Assembly (NCBI GenBank): GCA_943787985.1
Contig: CALSOO010000011.1
Coordinates: 1 to 34,443, forward strand
Length of the DNA stretch: 34,443 nucleotides
DNA from: an uncultured Paracoccaceae bacterium
Lineage (GTDB): Bacteria; Pseudomonadota; Alphaproteobacteria; Rhodobacterales; Rhodobacteraceae
Direction of reading: 5' to 3'
Shown here: in pieces, positions 16,980-26,333 of the stretch
Layout: every line of letters starts with the position of its first letter
Position numbering within the stretch: position 1 is the first letter of the stretch
The notes under the pieces: generated by a model
The model's input: the letters and a program-made list of their open reading frames with translations, nothing else
Database searches by the model: none
Told to the model about the DNA's origin: nothing
Translations under genes and position numbers: made by a program

Positions 16980-19900
16980 TCAGCTCAAAGCGTCAGAGCA
17001 GCGGGCGCACACACCCGCGTGGGCATGGGTGCCAACATCCGGCAGAACCTTCCAGCAGCGCCCGCATTTCTCGCCTTCAGCCTTGGCAAACGTCACGCCA
17101 ACACCAGCGACGTCCGCGTTCACAAACGCACCCTCAGGGGCCGCACCGGCCACCAGATTGACTTGGCTGGTGATGCACAAGTCGGCAAAAGTTTCAGGGT
17201 CGGTGATGATGGCAGCCAACGCGTCCGAAAGGTAGACAGTCGGGCAAGCCTCAAGCGAGGAGCCGATCACTTTGGCGGTGCGTTGCTCTTCCAACGCCCC
17301 TGTCACAACACGGCGCACTGCGCGCACGACTTCAGAGCGTTGCGCCAGATCCTCATTGCGCCAGGCGCTTGGTGTCGCAGGGAAATCGACCAAATGCACC
17401 GAAGTCTCACCACCATTGCGTTCCAGCCAAACCTCTTCCATCGTGAAGGGCAAGATCGGGGCGAGCCACGTTGTGATGCGCGCATAAAGATGATCCAGAA
17501 CGGTCAAAGCCGCGTCACGGCGATGTGACGGCCCGTCACAATACAGCGCGTCTTTGCGGATATCGAAATAAAACGACGACAGATCCTGCGTCGCAAATTC
17601 GAACACCGCCCGAAACACGCCTTGAAAATCGAACTTGGCGTAGCCTGCCCGCACGACCTCATCCAACACAGCCAATTTGTGCATGATCAACTGCTCAAGC
17701 TCCGGCATATCTTTGACATCCACAGCCTGAGACGCCTCGAAATCACTCAATGAGCCCAACATATAGCGCATCGTATTGCGCAAGCGGCGATAGCTGTCCG
17801 CCACCCCTTTGAGGATCTCCGGCCCGATCCGCTGGTCCGCGGTATAATCGGTCTGCGCCACCCAAAGGCGCAAGATATCTGCGCCATATTGCTTGATGAC
17901 CTCTTCGGGCACAATGGTGTTCCCGATGGATTTGGACATCTTCAAGCCCTTGGAATCCAAAGTAAATCCATGTGTCACCACATTGCGATAAGGCGCGCGC
18001 CCTGTCGTGCCCACAGATTGCAACAATGAGGAATGGAACCAGCCCCGGTGTTGATCGGTGCCCTCCATATAGACGTCTGCGATGCCATCCTCGGTCCCGT
18101 CTTCACGGTCGCGCAAGGTAAAGGCATGGGTGGAACCGGAATCAAACCACACATCCAGAATGTCGGTCACCTGCTCGTAGGCATCGACATCAACCAACCC
18201 GTCAAGGAACCGCTCTTTGGCCCCGTCTGCATACCACGCATCGGCCCCTTCCACCTCAAAGGCATCCGCCACGCGCGCGTTCACCTCGGCGTTGCGCAAT
18301 AGGAAATCATCCGCAGTGGGCAACGCCCCCTTTTTGGTGAAACAGGTCAGCGGCACACCCCATGCACGTTGGCGCGACAACACCCAGTCAGGGCGGGCTT
18401 GCATCATGGAATACAACCGGTTGCGCCCCGCTTGAGGGGTCCAGTTCACATTGTCGATCTCGGTCAATGCCCGTTCACGGATCGTCGCGCCATGCATGTC
18501 CTGCCCATCACCCACAGCCTTGTCGATGGCGGCAAACCACTGCGGCGTGTTGCGGAAAATGACAGGCGCTTTGGAGCGCCACGAATGCGGATAGCTGTGC
18601 TTGACCTTGCCACGGGCCAGCAATCCGCCAACCTCAACCAGCTTGTCGATGACCGCCTTGTTCGCATCCCCCTCGCCACCTTTGCGCGACAGGATGTACT
18701 TGCCACCAAAGAACGGCAGATCAGGGCGGAAGGATCCATCATCCATCACATTATAGGTGATAACCTGGCTCAACATGTTGAGATCGCGGTAAAGCTCGTA
18801 TTCCTCCATGCCGTGGGACGGTGCACAGTGCACAAAGCCCGTGCCCTCGGTGTCCGTGACAAAGTCAGCAGCGCGGAAGTCTCGGATATCGTCCCATTCA
18901 CCGTTTGAACCTTCAGAGCCTGCCAACGGGTGCATCAAAGCCATTTTGGCCAAATCGTCATTGGGGACATCGCGCACGCGGGTGTACATCGTCTCGTCCA
19001 AACGGGCGCGCCCCAAAACATCGGCCGCCAGCGCATCTGCCAACACAAACGTCTCGCCCACATCGGCCCAGCATTCATCAGGACGGGCCGTGACTTCATA
19101 CAAGCCATAAGAGATGCCCGCGCCGTACACGACAGCCTTATTGGACGGCATGGTCCATGGCGTGGTGGTCCAGATGACAACTTTTGCGCCGTTCAGCGCT
19201 GCACGAATCTCATCAAGTTCTAAATTGTGCTCCTTAAGACGAGCTTCGGCTTCCTCAAAGTGTGCACCACCTGCAACGCTCTGCTTTTTCACAACAACAT
19301 CAAACTTCACCCAAATCGTGAAGCTGTCCTTGTCGTGATACTCGACCTCGGCCTCGGCCAGCGCAGTTTGCTCCATCGGGGACCACATCACGGGCTTGGA
19401 CCCTTGATACAACGTGCCGTTCATCAGGAACTTCATGAACTCTTCGGCAATCACGCGTTCCGCATGGAAATCCATGGTCAGATAAGGGTTCGCCCAATTG
19501 CCCGTGATGCCCAAACGCTTGAATTCGTCGCGCTGGATGTCGACCCAGCCGGCAGCAAACTTGCGGCACTCGGCTGACGGAATTCATTGATAGGCACCGC
19601 GTCCTTGTTCGCGGCCCTTCTTGCGATACTGCTCTTCGATCTTCCACTCGATAGGCAAACCGTGACAATCCCAACCCGGGACATAGCGCGCATCAAAGCC
19701 CATCATCTGGTGCGAACGCACAATCATGTCCTTGATGGTTTTGTTCAGCGCATGACCGATGTGCAAATGCCCGTTCGCATAAGGCGGGCCATCGTGCAGA
19801 GTAAAGGGTTTGCGCTTTTCACCAGAAGCAGCAAGGACCGCTTTCTCGCGCAAACGATCATACACGCCAATCTGCTCCCAACGGGCCAACCACTCGGGCT

Positions 19901-19985
19901 CGCGTTTGGGCAAACCGGCGCGCATCGGGAAATCGGTCTTGGGCAGGTTCAGGGTGTCTTTGTACTCGGGGGTATCGGCGCACAT
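16980..19985 (-). pseudogene. ileS: Isoleucyl-tRNA synthetase, interrupted by a compensated indel pair
   Basis: IleRS charges tRNA-Ile. The product of about 1000 residues has the class I signatures HIGH (residues 75-78, context [12 protein letters not shown]) and KMSKS (about residue 680, context GLKMSKSIGNT), and a C-terminal zinc motif CGRCWKVLP...CARC. The N-terminal part (from ATG 19985, leader gaaggacg) runs to a TGA at 19584-19586. The cause is one extra base near 19608; two extra bases near 19567 then restore the original frame. Correcting both gives the expected continuous sequence through INEFR, ECRKFAAGW and QRDEFKRLGI. Since ileS is essential and no second copy is visible, a sequencing or assembly error is the best explanation. 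Confidence 0.92.
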
Positions 19986-20159
19986 GTCAGGCGTCCTTCG
20001 GATCAGGGAATGTCAAATGGGGGAGACGGTGCGATGGCTCAAACACCTGTGCCCGGCGGCTCATCGGGTCAGAGCGCCGGGGATATAATTCGTATAATGA
20101 TCAACGGACCAAACATACGGGCGTTATAGGCAGGGCACGTTATCCCCACAAGCCCCCAG

Positions 20160-20204
20160 CTTCCTGTCGGGAAAAATATCCCGGAGCACGAGGCAGCGCC
20201 TCGT
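20160..20204 (-). repeat. Rhodobacteraceae-type intergenic hairpin repeat, copy 2 (3' of DUF2339 gene)
   Basis: On the minus strand, ACGAGGC-GCT-GCCTCGT forms a 7-bp hairpin, followed by CTCCGGGATATTTTTCCCG and ACAGGAAG. It lies about 62 bases beyond the DUF2339 stop. It shares the skeleton and orientation of the copy at 16917-16972. A role as a 3'-end element is inferred. Confidence 0.6.
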
Positions 20205-20241
20205 AAAACGCGGACCCCGGAGGGGGACGCAAACATCGGGC

Positions 20242-20257
20242 GCGGGCGGCAGCCCGC
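20242..20257 (-). terminator. Small GC hairpin 3' of the DUF2339 gene
   Basis: GCGGGC (20242-20247) and GCCCGC (20252-20257) form a 6-bp stem with a 4-base loop, 10 bases after the stop at 20267. It lacks a U tract; with the repeat further on it may form a composite transcript end. Confidence 0.35.
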
Positions 20258-20266
20258 ACATTTGGA

Positions 20267-20875
20267 TTACGACTCGTCTTGAGGGTCCGCTTTGGTCTGC
20301 GCCCAACGGTTAAGCCACGCCAGCCCCGCCAAGGACAAGCCCAACACGAGCAAGGAAAACACTCGGGTCAACCCGTCCAGACCCGAAATATCGACAAAGA
20401 ACACCTTGGCCACCGCCGCACCAATCACCACCAATCCGGCTTTGCGCATCACTGCAGAGCGCCCCGCAAGGGACTGATAAAACAACCCTGCCCCCGTCAA
20501 CAGCAACGCAATCGTGTAGCTGTAAAGCTCGCCTTGGGTAACGCCATTGTCCAGCGGCATACCACCCGCGCCCTGCCACACATGACGGATCGTGCAAAAC
20601 ACCCACAACACCACCAATGCGCCAATCAACAGCTGCATCGCGCGCGCCAGCATCGGGGGCAAGGCCGGCAGGCGCCACAAGGCCAAACCCAGAACAGCCG
20701 CAGGCAACAGGCAGGCCACAATCAACGTATTGAACACAGGCGGCCCCGCCACGACAGAGCCCATGATATACCCGTTTCCAATCAACGGGGAGAACACAAA
20801 AGACCCCAAGACCAATGCGCCCAATCCAAACACCGAAAAAACGCCCGCAAGCACAACACGGGCCATCCACATAAA
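20267..20875 (-). pseudogene. DUF2339 membrane protein, C-terminal fragment cut off by the IS
   Basis: This is the last about 200 codons of the DUF2339 gene, read from the IS boundary at 20875 to the TAA at 20267-20269. It contains five to six transmembrane segments and the family C-terminus, R-K-A-G-L-V-V-I-G-A-A-V-A-K-V-F then D-I-S-G-L-D-G-L-T-R-V and GLSLAGLAWLNR. The open frame runs on into the IS to 21100, but that upstream part is IS sequence and not a natural N-terminus. With one target-site copy and the IS removed, it joins the N-terminal fragment (22541-24798) in frame, giving 954 codons including the stop. Translation of this fragment alone would need a start in or near the IS. Confidence 0.85.
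20871..20875. repeat. Target-site duplication, copy 1 (ATAAA on + strand)
   Basis: ATAAA directly abuts the IS end at 20876 and is repeated at 22541-22545. Five bases fits the 4-5 bp duplications of the IS1380 family. Confidence 0.8.
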
Positions 20876-20893
20876 CCGACATTCCCCAAGTAG
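20876..20893. repeat. IS terminal inverted repeat (transposase 3' side)
   Basis: This is the 18-bp end of the IS, starting CC. It matches the other end with two mismatches, at positions 3 and 4. Confidence 0.85.
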
Positions 20894-21096
20894 AATGCCG
20901 TTCTTTCCAGTTTGTACCGGTTTTGCGTGCCGATCAAGACTCTTGGACAAGCTGTGCCTGGTACTCGGTGATCTGTCGTGCGGCCTGATCGCTATTTTGG
21001 GTTCGGCAGCAGGTTTGACCCGGCTTTTTGGCTGAACATCACCGGCCCAGACGGACCAATTGAGCCACGTTCCTTTAGATTTCATCGCTAAGGCGG

Positions 21097-22446
21097 TCAT
21101 GCGGGAACCGGCGGTGCGCGCAGCCGCTGGATGGCTGCCAAGATGCGATTGAATAAATCTCCGCTGACGGCAACTTCAGCAAGCTGGAAGGTAATGGCAC
21201 GGGCATGTCGGACGACGCGCGCACCAATCTTGATCAGCCGGGTTTGCAAGCTGGTTAGAGACCAGTCGGCCATCTCTTTGGGAAGGTCCGTGCCTTGCAG
21301 GAAGACACCCAGATTGTAGGCCAGTGCGTGAAGCTGAAGGCGGACCTCGTTTTGCGCCATGCCCTTGCAAGACAACCGTGTCCAGTTGATAGCTTGCTTG
21401 CCTTCCTTGATGTACTGCTCGGCGGTGCCGCGTTGATTGTAGAAGCGGATGATCCAGTCTGGCTCCATTGGCAGGTTGGTGACGACAAAGCCGACACGCG
21501 GGAACAACTCGCCGGGATGCCACTCGACCTTGGCGATAACGCGGCGAGGCTTGTCCCAGGACACCGCCTGATACTCAAAGTCACCGTAGATACGCTTCAC
21601 GCCTTTTGGCGGACGACCCATCGGGCGCTTGAGCAGATGCGCAATCCTGCCCTGAAGAACACGATTGGTGCGGAGGCGAATGGCGTAGTAATATCTCTCC
21701 GCTTCCAGAGTTTTGTATAGCTTTGGCATGGCGAAGGCAGCATCGCCCCGGAAGAACCGCATCAGGTGACGGTCCGCATATCGCGCTATGATCGGCTTCA
21801 GAACCTCCTCCCATCCATACGCGCTGTGCACATTACCGGGGCGCAGAGCGCAGCGTTCGAGATGACCGAACTGGTTGAAAACGAACAGCGGGTGATAACA
21901 CATGCAACCGAAATGCCCGTTCCAGGCCGTGCCCTCCTGCGCTCCGTGGGTTGGACTGACCGAGCTATCCATATCCAGCGTGATCCACTTGGGCGGTTTG
22001 CGTTCGTGAACACGGTCGATCCATTGCCCCGGCAGATCAGTCAGCGCAGTGCGGTTACCAGCCGCCGTCAGCACCTCTGTTTCGAACCGTCCCATCTGGC
22101 TTGCTGACGCGGCCTTGGCATCAACGGCCCGTCCTCCGACCACCTGCCGCATCACTGGATCGAGCGCCAGACGATCCGCATCATTCACATCATCGTACCC
22201 GGCCAGCCGACCAAAGACCGACTGTCGCAACAGGCCGACCAGTGAGTGCAGACGATTGTGACCAGTGCGGGTGTCACTCAGAACGCCGCCCGCAATGTCG
22301 TGCAGGCCAAGCACCTCGTCCAGTTCCCGAAACAACAGCAGACCACCGTCCGAACTGATCTTTGATCCATGAAATTCCAGCCGCACGCGACGGTCAAATC
22401 CAAGCCGAACATTTCCGGTTTCGCCTGCACCCTTTGGGTGATCCAT
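21097..22446 (-). CDS. IS1380 family transposase
   Basis: The 449-residue protein is an RNase H-like (DDE) transposase. Recognisable parts are the N-terminal FHGSKISSDGGLLLFRELDE, the first acidic motif region TLDMDSSVSPTHGAQ (about residue 155), an FFRGDAAFAMPKLY block with the second Asp (about residue 235), and the C-terminal YNQRGTAEQYIKEGKQ with the catalytic Glu (near residue 340). This order is typical of IS1380. ATG 22446 has a GAAGGTGG ribosome site. The frame is intact and of normal length, so the element may be active. It is transcribed in the same direction as the gene it interrupts. Confidence 0.95.
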   Translation of the reverse strand: MDHPKGAGETGNVRLGFDRRVRLEFHGSKISSDGGLLLFRELDEVLGLHDIAGGVLSDTRTGHNRLHSLVGLLRQSVFGRLAGYDDVNDADRLALDPVMRQVVGGRAVDAKAASASQMGRFETEVLTAAGNRTALTDLPGQWIDRVHERKPPKWITLDMDSSVSPTHGAQEGTAWNGHFGCMCYHPLFVFNQFGHLERCALRPGNVHSAYGWEEVLKPIIARYADRHLMRFFRGDAAFAMPKLYKTLEAERYYYAIRLRTNRVLQGRIAHLLKRPMGRPPKGVKRIYGDFEYQAVSWDKPRRVIAKVEWHPGELFPRVGFVVTNLPMEPDWIIRFYNQRGTAEQYIKEGKQAINWTRLSCKGMAQNEVRLQLHALAYNLGVFLQGTDLPKEMADWSLTSLQTRLIKIGARVVRHARAITFQLAEVAVSGDLFNRILAAIQRLRAPPVPA

Positions 22447-22522
22447 GATCTGCCACCTTCAACCCTATTAACATGCTGAAACATAACACATTAGTGGCTT
22501 CCAGAGGCGCGAAAACATCGGG

Positions 22523-22540
22523 CTACTTGGGGAATGCGGG
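22523..22540. repeat. IS terminal inverted repeat (transposase 5' side)
   Basis: On the + strand this reads CTACTTGGGGAATGCGGG, the inverted partner of 20876-20893. Confidence 0.85.
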
Positions 22541-22545
22541 ATAAA
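22541..22545. repeat. Target-site duplication, copy 2 (ATAAA on + strand)
   Basis: Identical to 20871-20875 and directly abutting the IS end at 22540. Confidence 0.8.
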
Positions 22546-24798
22546 CCGGTGCCCCTGGATTTGCAGCCTTTGCACCTGGGCCAAAGCCACCCCGAACCAG
22601 ATCGCGGCGAAAATGCCCATGCCCCAATGCGAGGCCGTACCATCCTCGCCCGCAAAGTGATCAATCACGCGGAACAAGATCAAGGACACCAACAAACCAC
22701 CCGAAGACCACATCGCACTGTCCAGCATCACGCGTGTGCTCACCCGCCCGGGACGGGCCTGCACCATCCACAAGGACGCCGCCAAGGCCGCAAAGGCCCC
22801 ACCGTGTAACAACAACATCTCGGGCACAGGGGCATCCAACGCCCAGTCCAGTCCGGGATCGGCCACCAAACGGTACCCCAGGGTCACAACACCGGCCGCC
22901 ACAAACAATGACATCGGACGCAGATCGTATTTGCGATCCAAAGCCGCCGCGACCACGACCGTGACCGCCAATGCCGCCGTCAGCGCCGCCTCGGAAAAGA
23001 TCATTACCAAACCAAAGGTCATGGAAGACAAGGCCGACAACACAAAGAAGGACATGCGCAACCGGTTCAAGGGACCATCAATGCGCGCAAACCGCTCTGC
23101 CCAGAAGGTCATCAATATCGCCAGAACAGCGCCGTGCATTGCCCACGGGTATGCGCCAATCACGGCGGCCGGGCGCCACGTCATCTCGATCAGGACCGCC
23201 ATCACGGGGGCCACCAATGCCGCCGCAGCCGCCCAGATCACACCGTGGCTGCCACGGCTCATGCTGCGCCACGCGGCCAGCATGGACAACAGTGCCGAAA
23301 TCCCGACAAGCGCGGTAACGGCCAGCGGGAAACCGGCCTGCGTGCCTGCCTCGGGCGCGCGGGCAAAGCTGCGATAGACCGCTTCGTAGTCCCCTTGCAT
23401 CACCACAACGATGGCAAAGCCCGCAAATGGCAAAACCGCCAAATCCTGCAAGGCCTGGCCGCGCAATGACCAGACCGTGAACACCGCGCTCAACCCTGCC
23501 AGAAAAATGACAGCGATCCAGAACTCGGCCTCGCCCTGAACAGCGATCGGCACCATCGAAAGAGAGGCCGCCGCCAAAACGCCCCCCGCAAGGCAAACCG
23601 GAAAAATCGGCATTTTCTCTTTGTCAGGCGCCCGCAAAAACGTGCTCAACAAAGGGCCGCTGTGATCGGGAAACAAGGACCGCGCGGAGATCGTGGTCGC
23701 CATGACCACCAAGGCCCCAAGGTACAACGCGAATGCCCCCGCAAGCCCGTTGTCCCCAAAGAACAACAGCCACCCCATCACAAAGGCCAGCACCACTGTC
23801 AGCACCGACACCCACGCCCACCGGCGCAATGTATCAACCCCGAGGCCGACCGCCGCAACGATCGCAAAATAGGCCAACAGCGGTGTCGCGTCAGACCCGC
23901 TGCCCCCCAAAACAAATGTCGCGCCGTAGGCGCCGATAATGCCAACCGCGGCCAGAAGCGGGCCATAAAACCAGCCCAGAACCAGCGCGATCAGCGCGAC
24001 GACGACCATCCCCGCAAGCGCGGTTTCGGCGCCGATCAGGCCGTACAACATGCGCGCGGACAAAACCCCGCCAAACAAGGACACGATCCCCGCCCCTGAA
24101 AACACAGATGGCAAATAAGCGGTTGTGCTGTCTTCGCCCTCCCCGAAGCGGCGGCGGATGAACTCGCCCCCCCCGATCAGGCTCGCGCCAAAGGCCAGCG
24201 CCACCGCAACACGTGCCGCTGGCGGCAAAAAGCCGTTTTCCATGCCGTATTGCACCAAAAACAGCCCCGCGAGAGCCAAAGACACTGCAGATACAGCGTA
24301 GAACCAGTTTTCACCGATCCACCCCAGAAAACGGTCAAACACCAATGGCTGCGCCGGCGTTGCGGGCGGGCGCGCAGCCTTTGGCTGTGGCGCTGCCGTG
24401 GTGGAGGCCGCGGCGCGGCGCGCGGCCAGAACACGGGCGGCGGGCGGCAAATCCTCATCCGCGACAACGGGTGCGGGTTGAGGGATTTCAGGTGTTTGCG
24501 CGGGCGTTTCGGGTTGCGCCACCTCTGCTTCAATCGCCTCTGTAACCGCGTCGGGTTCAGGATCCGGCGCAAGATCAGGTGCTGGCGGGTCCGCCTGTGT
24601 CTGCTGCGCCGGCTGTGCCTGTTGTGGCGCAGTTTCGGCGGTGACGCGCATATCTTCAAGCGAGCGCTTTAGCATCGTCGTTTCGCGCCGCAGCAAGGCC
24701 ACCTGCCCTTTCAGCCCTGAATGACTGACCAAAAGATAGATAATTGCCACAGGGATCGCCACGACGACCAATCCCACCAAGACCAACAATGATTCCAC
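22541..24798 (-). pseudogene. DUF2339 multi-pass membrane protein, N-terminal part disrupted by the IS
   Basis: This is a large inner-membrane protein of unknown function. From a GTG start at 24798 (leader aaaaggtgg) it begins with one membrane segment (residues 4-24) and a short helical, charged stretch (SLEDMR). A Pro/Ala/Gln-rich linker follows at about residues 55-150, then some twenty hydrophobic segments beginning at FDRFLGWIGENWFYAVSAVSLALAGLFLVQYG, which is diagnostic of DUF2339. The natural sequence runs to Q-I-Q-G-H-R-F and is then replaced by IS sequence, ending at a stop at 22468 after about 24 foreign residues. Joined to 20267-20870 the intact protein would be 953 residues. It lies downstream of the DUF697/GNAT/YcjX group on the same strand, 90 bases after it. 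Confidence 0.88.
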
Positions 24799-24859
24799 GC
24801 CGCCACCTTTTCACCTGTATTCCCGCGTGAAAGGGTACTCCGGCAAAGCTTGCGCGAAC

Positions 24860-24879
24860 AGGTCTGTTTTTCCAGACCT
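24860..24879. other. Palindromic hairpin between the DUF697 and DUF2339 genes
   Basis: AGGTCTG (24860-24866) and CAGACCT (24873-24879) form a 7-bp stem around a 6-base loop, 9 bases beyond the DUF697 stop codon on the minus strand. A U tract would appear only in + strand RNA, where no gene ends, so this may be an operator or mRNA processing site and not a terminator. Confidence 0.35.
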
Positions 24880-24888
24880 TTCATATCG

Positions 24889-25887
24889 TTAGCTGCGTGT
24901 GAACAGACCGCTCAATGCGCGTTTGATCAAGGCACTGGCTTTGGGCCGTTGCAGCGCTGAAAATGGCATGGGGCGACAGACTTCCATGGCCGCGGCCCCG
25001 ACCCGCGCGGTGAGCGCACCATTGACCAGCCCTTCGCCAAAGCGACGCGAGAGTTTCCCCAGGATCGAACTGCCAAGGATCGGCTCCAGCATGTCGTCCC
25101 CGACAGCCACCGCCCCTGTCGCCACAAGATGGGTCATCACCGCGCGCGTCAGACGCCAGCTGCCAAAGAAACCGGAGCGCCCCCCGTAAATTTCAGCGAT
25201 GCGCCGGATCATCCGCAAATTGGCCGTCAGAGCCGCCACAACATCCGCCAGCGCCAATGGCACCAGCGCGGTCACAGTTGCCACCTGACGTGCTGCCGCC
25301 TCGACTTCGCGGGCGGCCATGGCATCGAGCGACCCCATAATTTCGCGCTCGGCCAGCGCCAAAAGCCCTTGCGCGTCCACTTGATCCCCTTGCAATTCTG
25401 CCAGACGATCTCGCGCCCAACGGGTGTCCTCGCGCCCTTTATAGAGGGCGACGATCTTGCCGCTGACGCCCCTCGCGCGCCCTAAATCATTGTTTTCAAG
25501 CGCATCATTGACCGCATGTCGCAAACCGTCGATGCGGGTGAGCCGCCCCAATGCGGCCAGTTCCCGCATGGCCATCAAGGCCGCCAGCAGCACGAACAGC
25601 CCCAAAAGGGCCGTAAAGATCAGCCCCAAAAGCGGATATTTGGCCATCAGATCCGTGACAAATGTCCACGTCGCCAACGAGATTGCAGCCCCCACCAAAG
25701 CGAGCGTGACCGTGATGAACATCCGCCCCAATCGGGAGGATTTGCGCGCCACCGCTTTGGCTGCCATTTGCATGGCTTGTCCTTGGGGCGCGTGGGGGAT
25801 CATATCGGGCACAGGCGGGGCGCTGGCGACATCGATGCGCGCGGCCTCCTCGGGCTCCAGATCGATCAATACGGGACCTTTGGCCAT
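24889..25887 (-). CDS. TIGR01620/DUF697 (YcjF-like) inner membrane protein
   Basis: The 332-residue protein has a cytoplasmic N-terminal tail, two adjacent membrane segments (about residues 57-78 and 88-108), an alpha-helical middle, and the DUF697 region with G-G-R-S-G-F-F-G-S-W-R-L and the alternating small-residue segment TGAVAVGDDMLEPILG. The start is ATG 25887, whose ribosome site AAGGAGG is very strong and which overlaps the upstream GNAT stop (TAATG). It sits with a YcjX-like protein, the usual partner of YcjF in proteobacteria, where both are linked to envelope stress. The biochemical role is unknown. Confidence 0.88.
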   Translation of the reverse strand: MAKGPVLIDLEPEEAARIDVASAPPVPDMIPHAPQGQAMQMAAKAVARKSSRLGRMFITVTLALVGAAISLATWTFVTDLMAKYPLLGLIFTALLGLFVLLAALMAMRELAALGRLTRIDGLRHAVNDALENNDLGRARGVSGKIVALYKGREDTRWARDRLAELQGDQVDAQGLLALAEREIMGSLDAMAAREVEAAARQVATVTALVPLALADVVAALTANLRMIRRIAEIYGGRSGFFGSWRLTRAVMTHLVATGAVAVGDDMLEPILGSSILGKLSRRFGEGLVNGALTARVGAAAMEVCRPMPFSALQRPKASALIKRALSGLFTRS

Positions 25888-26333
25888 TATTTGCCTCCTT
25901 TGCGCCATTCAAAGCGGATGTCTGGCAGGCCTTCGTCATTGCCTGCGCCGTTCGTGCGTTCCGCCTCTTTGAATCCATGCGCGGAATAAAAACGTTGCGC
26001 GCCGTCATTGAGCTGAAAGGTCCAGAGCCACAAATGATCTGTGGCCTCTTGTGCCGCTTGCAACAACGCGCGGCCGTGCCCGTGACCGCGCATATCCTTG
26101 GCCACGTAAAGCGCATGCACATCCGCCGCCTCGCGCGCCAGAAAGGCGATCACGCGTCCGTCTACTTCGGCCACTTGGACCCAGCCCTGTGCAATCATGA
26201 CGCCTGCGTGGTGGATGTCTTGAGCGCGGGTGTGGATGCGCGCCATCCATGCCGTGGTGTCGATGAAATCGGACAGAATATCCCCGACCTTGCCAGCATC
26301 CGTTGAGCGGGCGGCGCGCAAAACGCGGCTCAC
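25887..26333 (-). CDS. GNAT family N-acetyltransferase
   Basis: The 148-residue protein starts with a GTG at 26333 that overlaps the YcjX-like stop (GTGA). It has the GNAT acetyl-CoA loop R-G-H-G-H-G-R-A-L (about residues 80-88), the preceding strand A-D-V-H-A-L-Y-V, and the C-terminal N-D-G-A-Q-R-F-Y-S-A-H-G-F. The frame continues upstream to an ATG at 26456, but that extension lies inside the YcjX-like gene and is not GNAT-like. The substrate is unknown. It is translationally coupled to genes on both sides. Confidence 0.85.
   Translation of the reverse strand: MSRVLRAARSTDAGKVGDILSDFIDTTAWMARIHTRAQDIHHAGVMIAQGWVQVAEVDGRVIAFLAREAADVHALYVAKDMRGHGHGRALLQAAQEATDHLWLWTFQLNDGAQRFYSAHGFKEAERTNGAGNDEGLPDIRFEWRKGGK

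Larger units (their letters stand above)
20876..22540 (-). mobile_element. Complete IS1380-family insertion sequence, 1665 bp
   Basis: The element is bounded by imperfect 18-bp inverted repeats, CCGACATTCCCCAAGTAG at 20876-20893 and the complement of CCCGCATTCCCCAAGTAG at 22523-22540, with 16 of 18 positions identical. It is flanked by a 5-bp direct repeat. It encodes one full-length transposase on the minus strand. Ends beginning CC, size near 1.7 kb and the short duplication all fit IS1380. The perfect duplication and the clean in-frame reconstruction of the host gene indicate a recent insertion. Confidence 0.95.

Noticed and set aside
19560..19612. Programmed frameshifting in ileS
   Set aside because: There is no slippery heptamer, the lesion needs separate +1 and +2 corrections, and no ileS is known to use this.
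19986..20159. T-box or leader attenuator before ileS
   Set aside because: T-boxes are essentially absent from alphaproteobacteria and no T-box core sequence is visible; only a weak 7-bp stem with a long loop near 20052-20085.
20876..21100. In-frame N-terminal extension of the DUF2339 C-terminal fragment as a genuine gene start
   Set aside because: The extension lies wholly inside the IS, between transposase stop and inverted repeat, and matches nothing in DUF2339.
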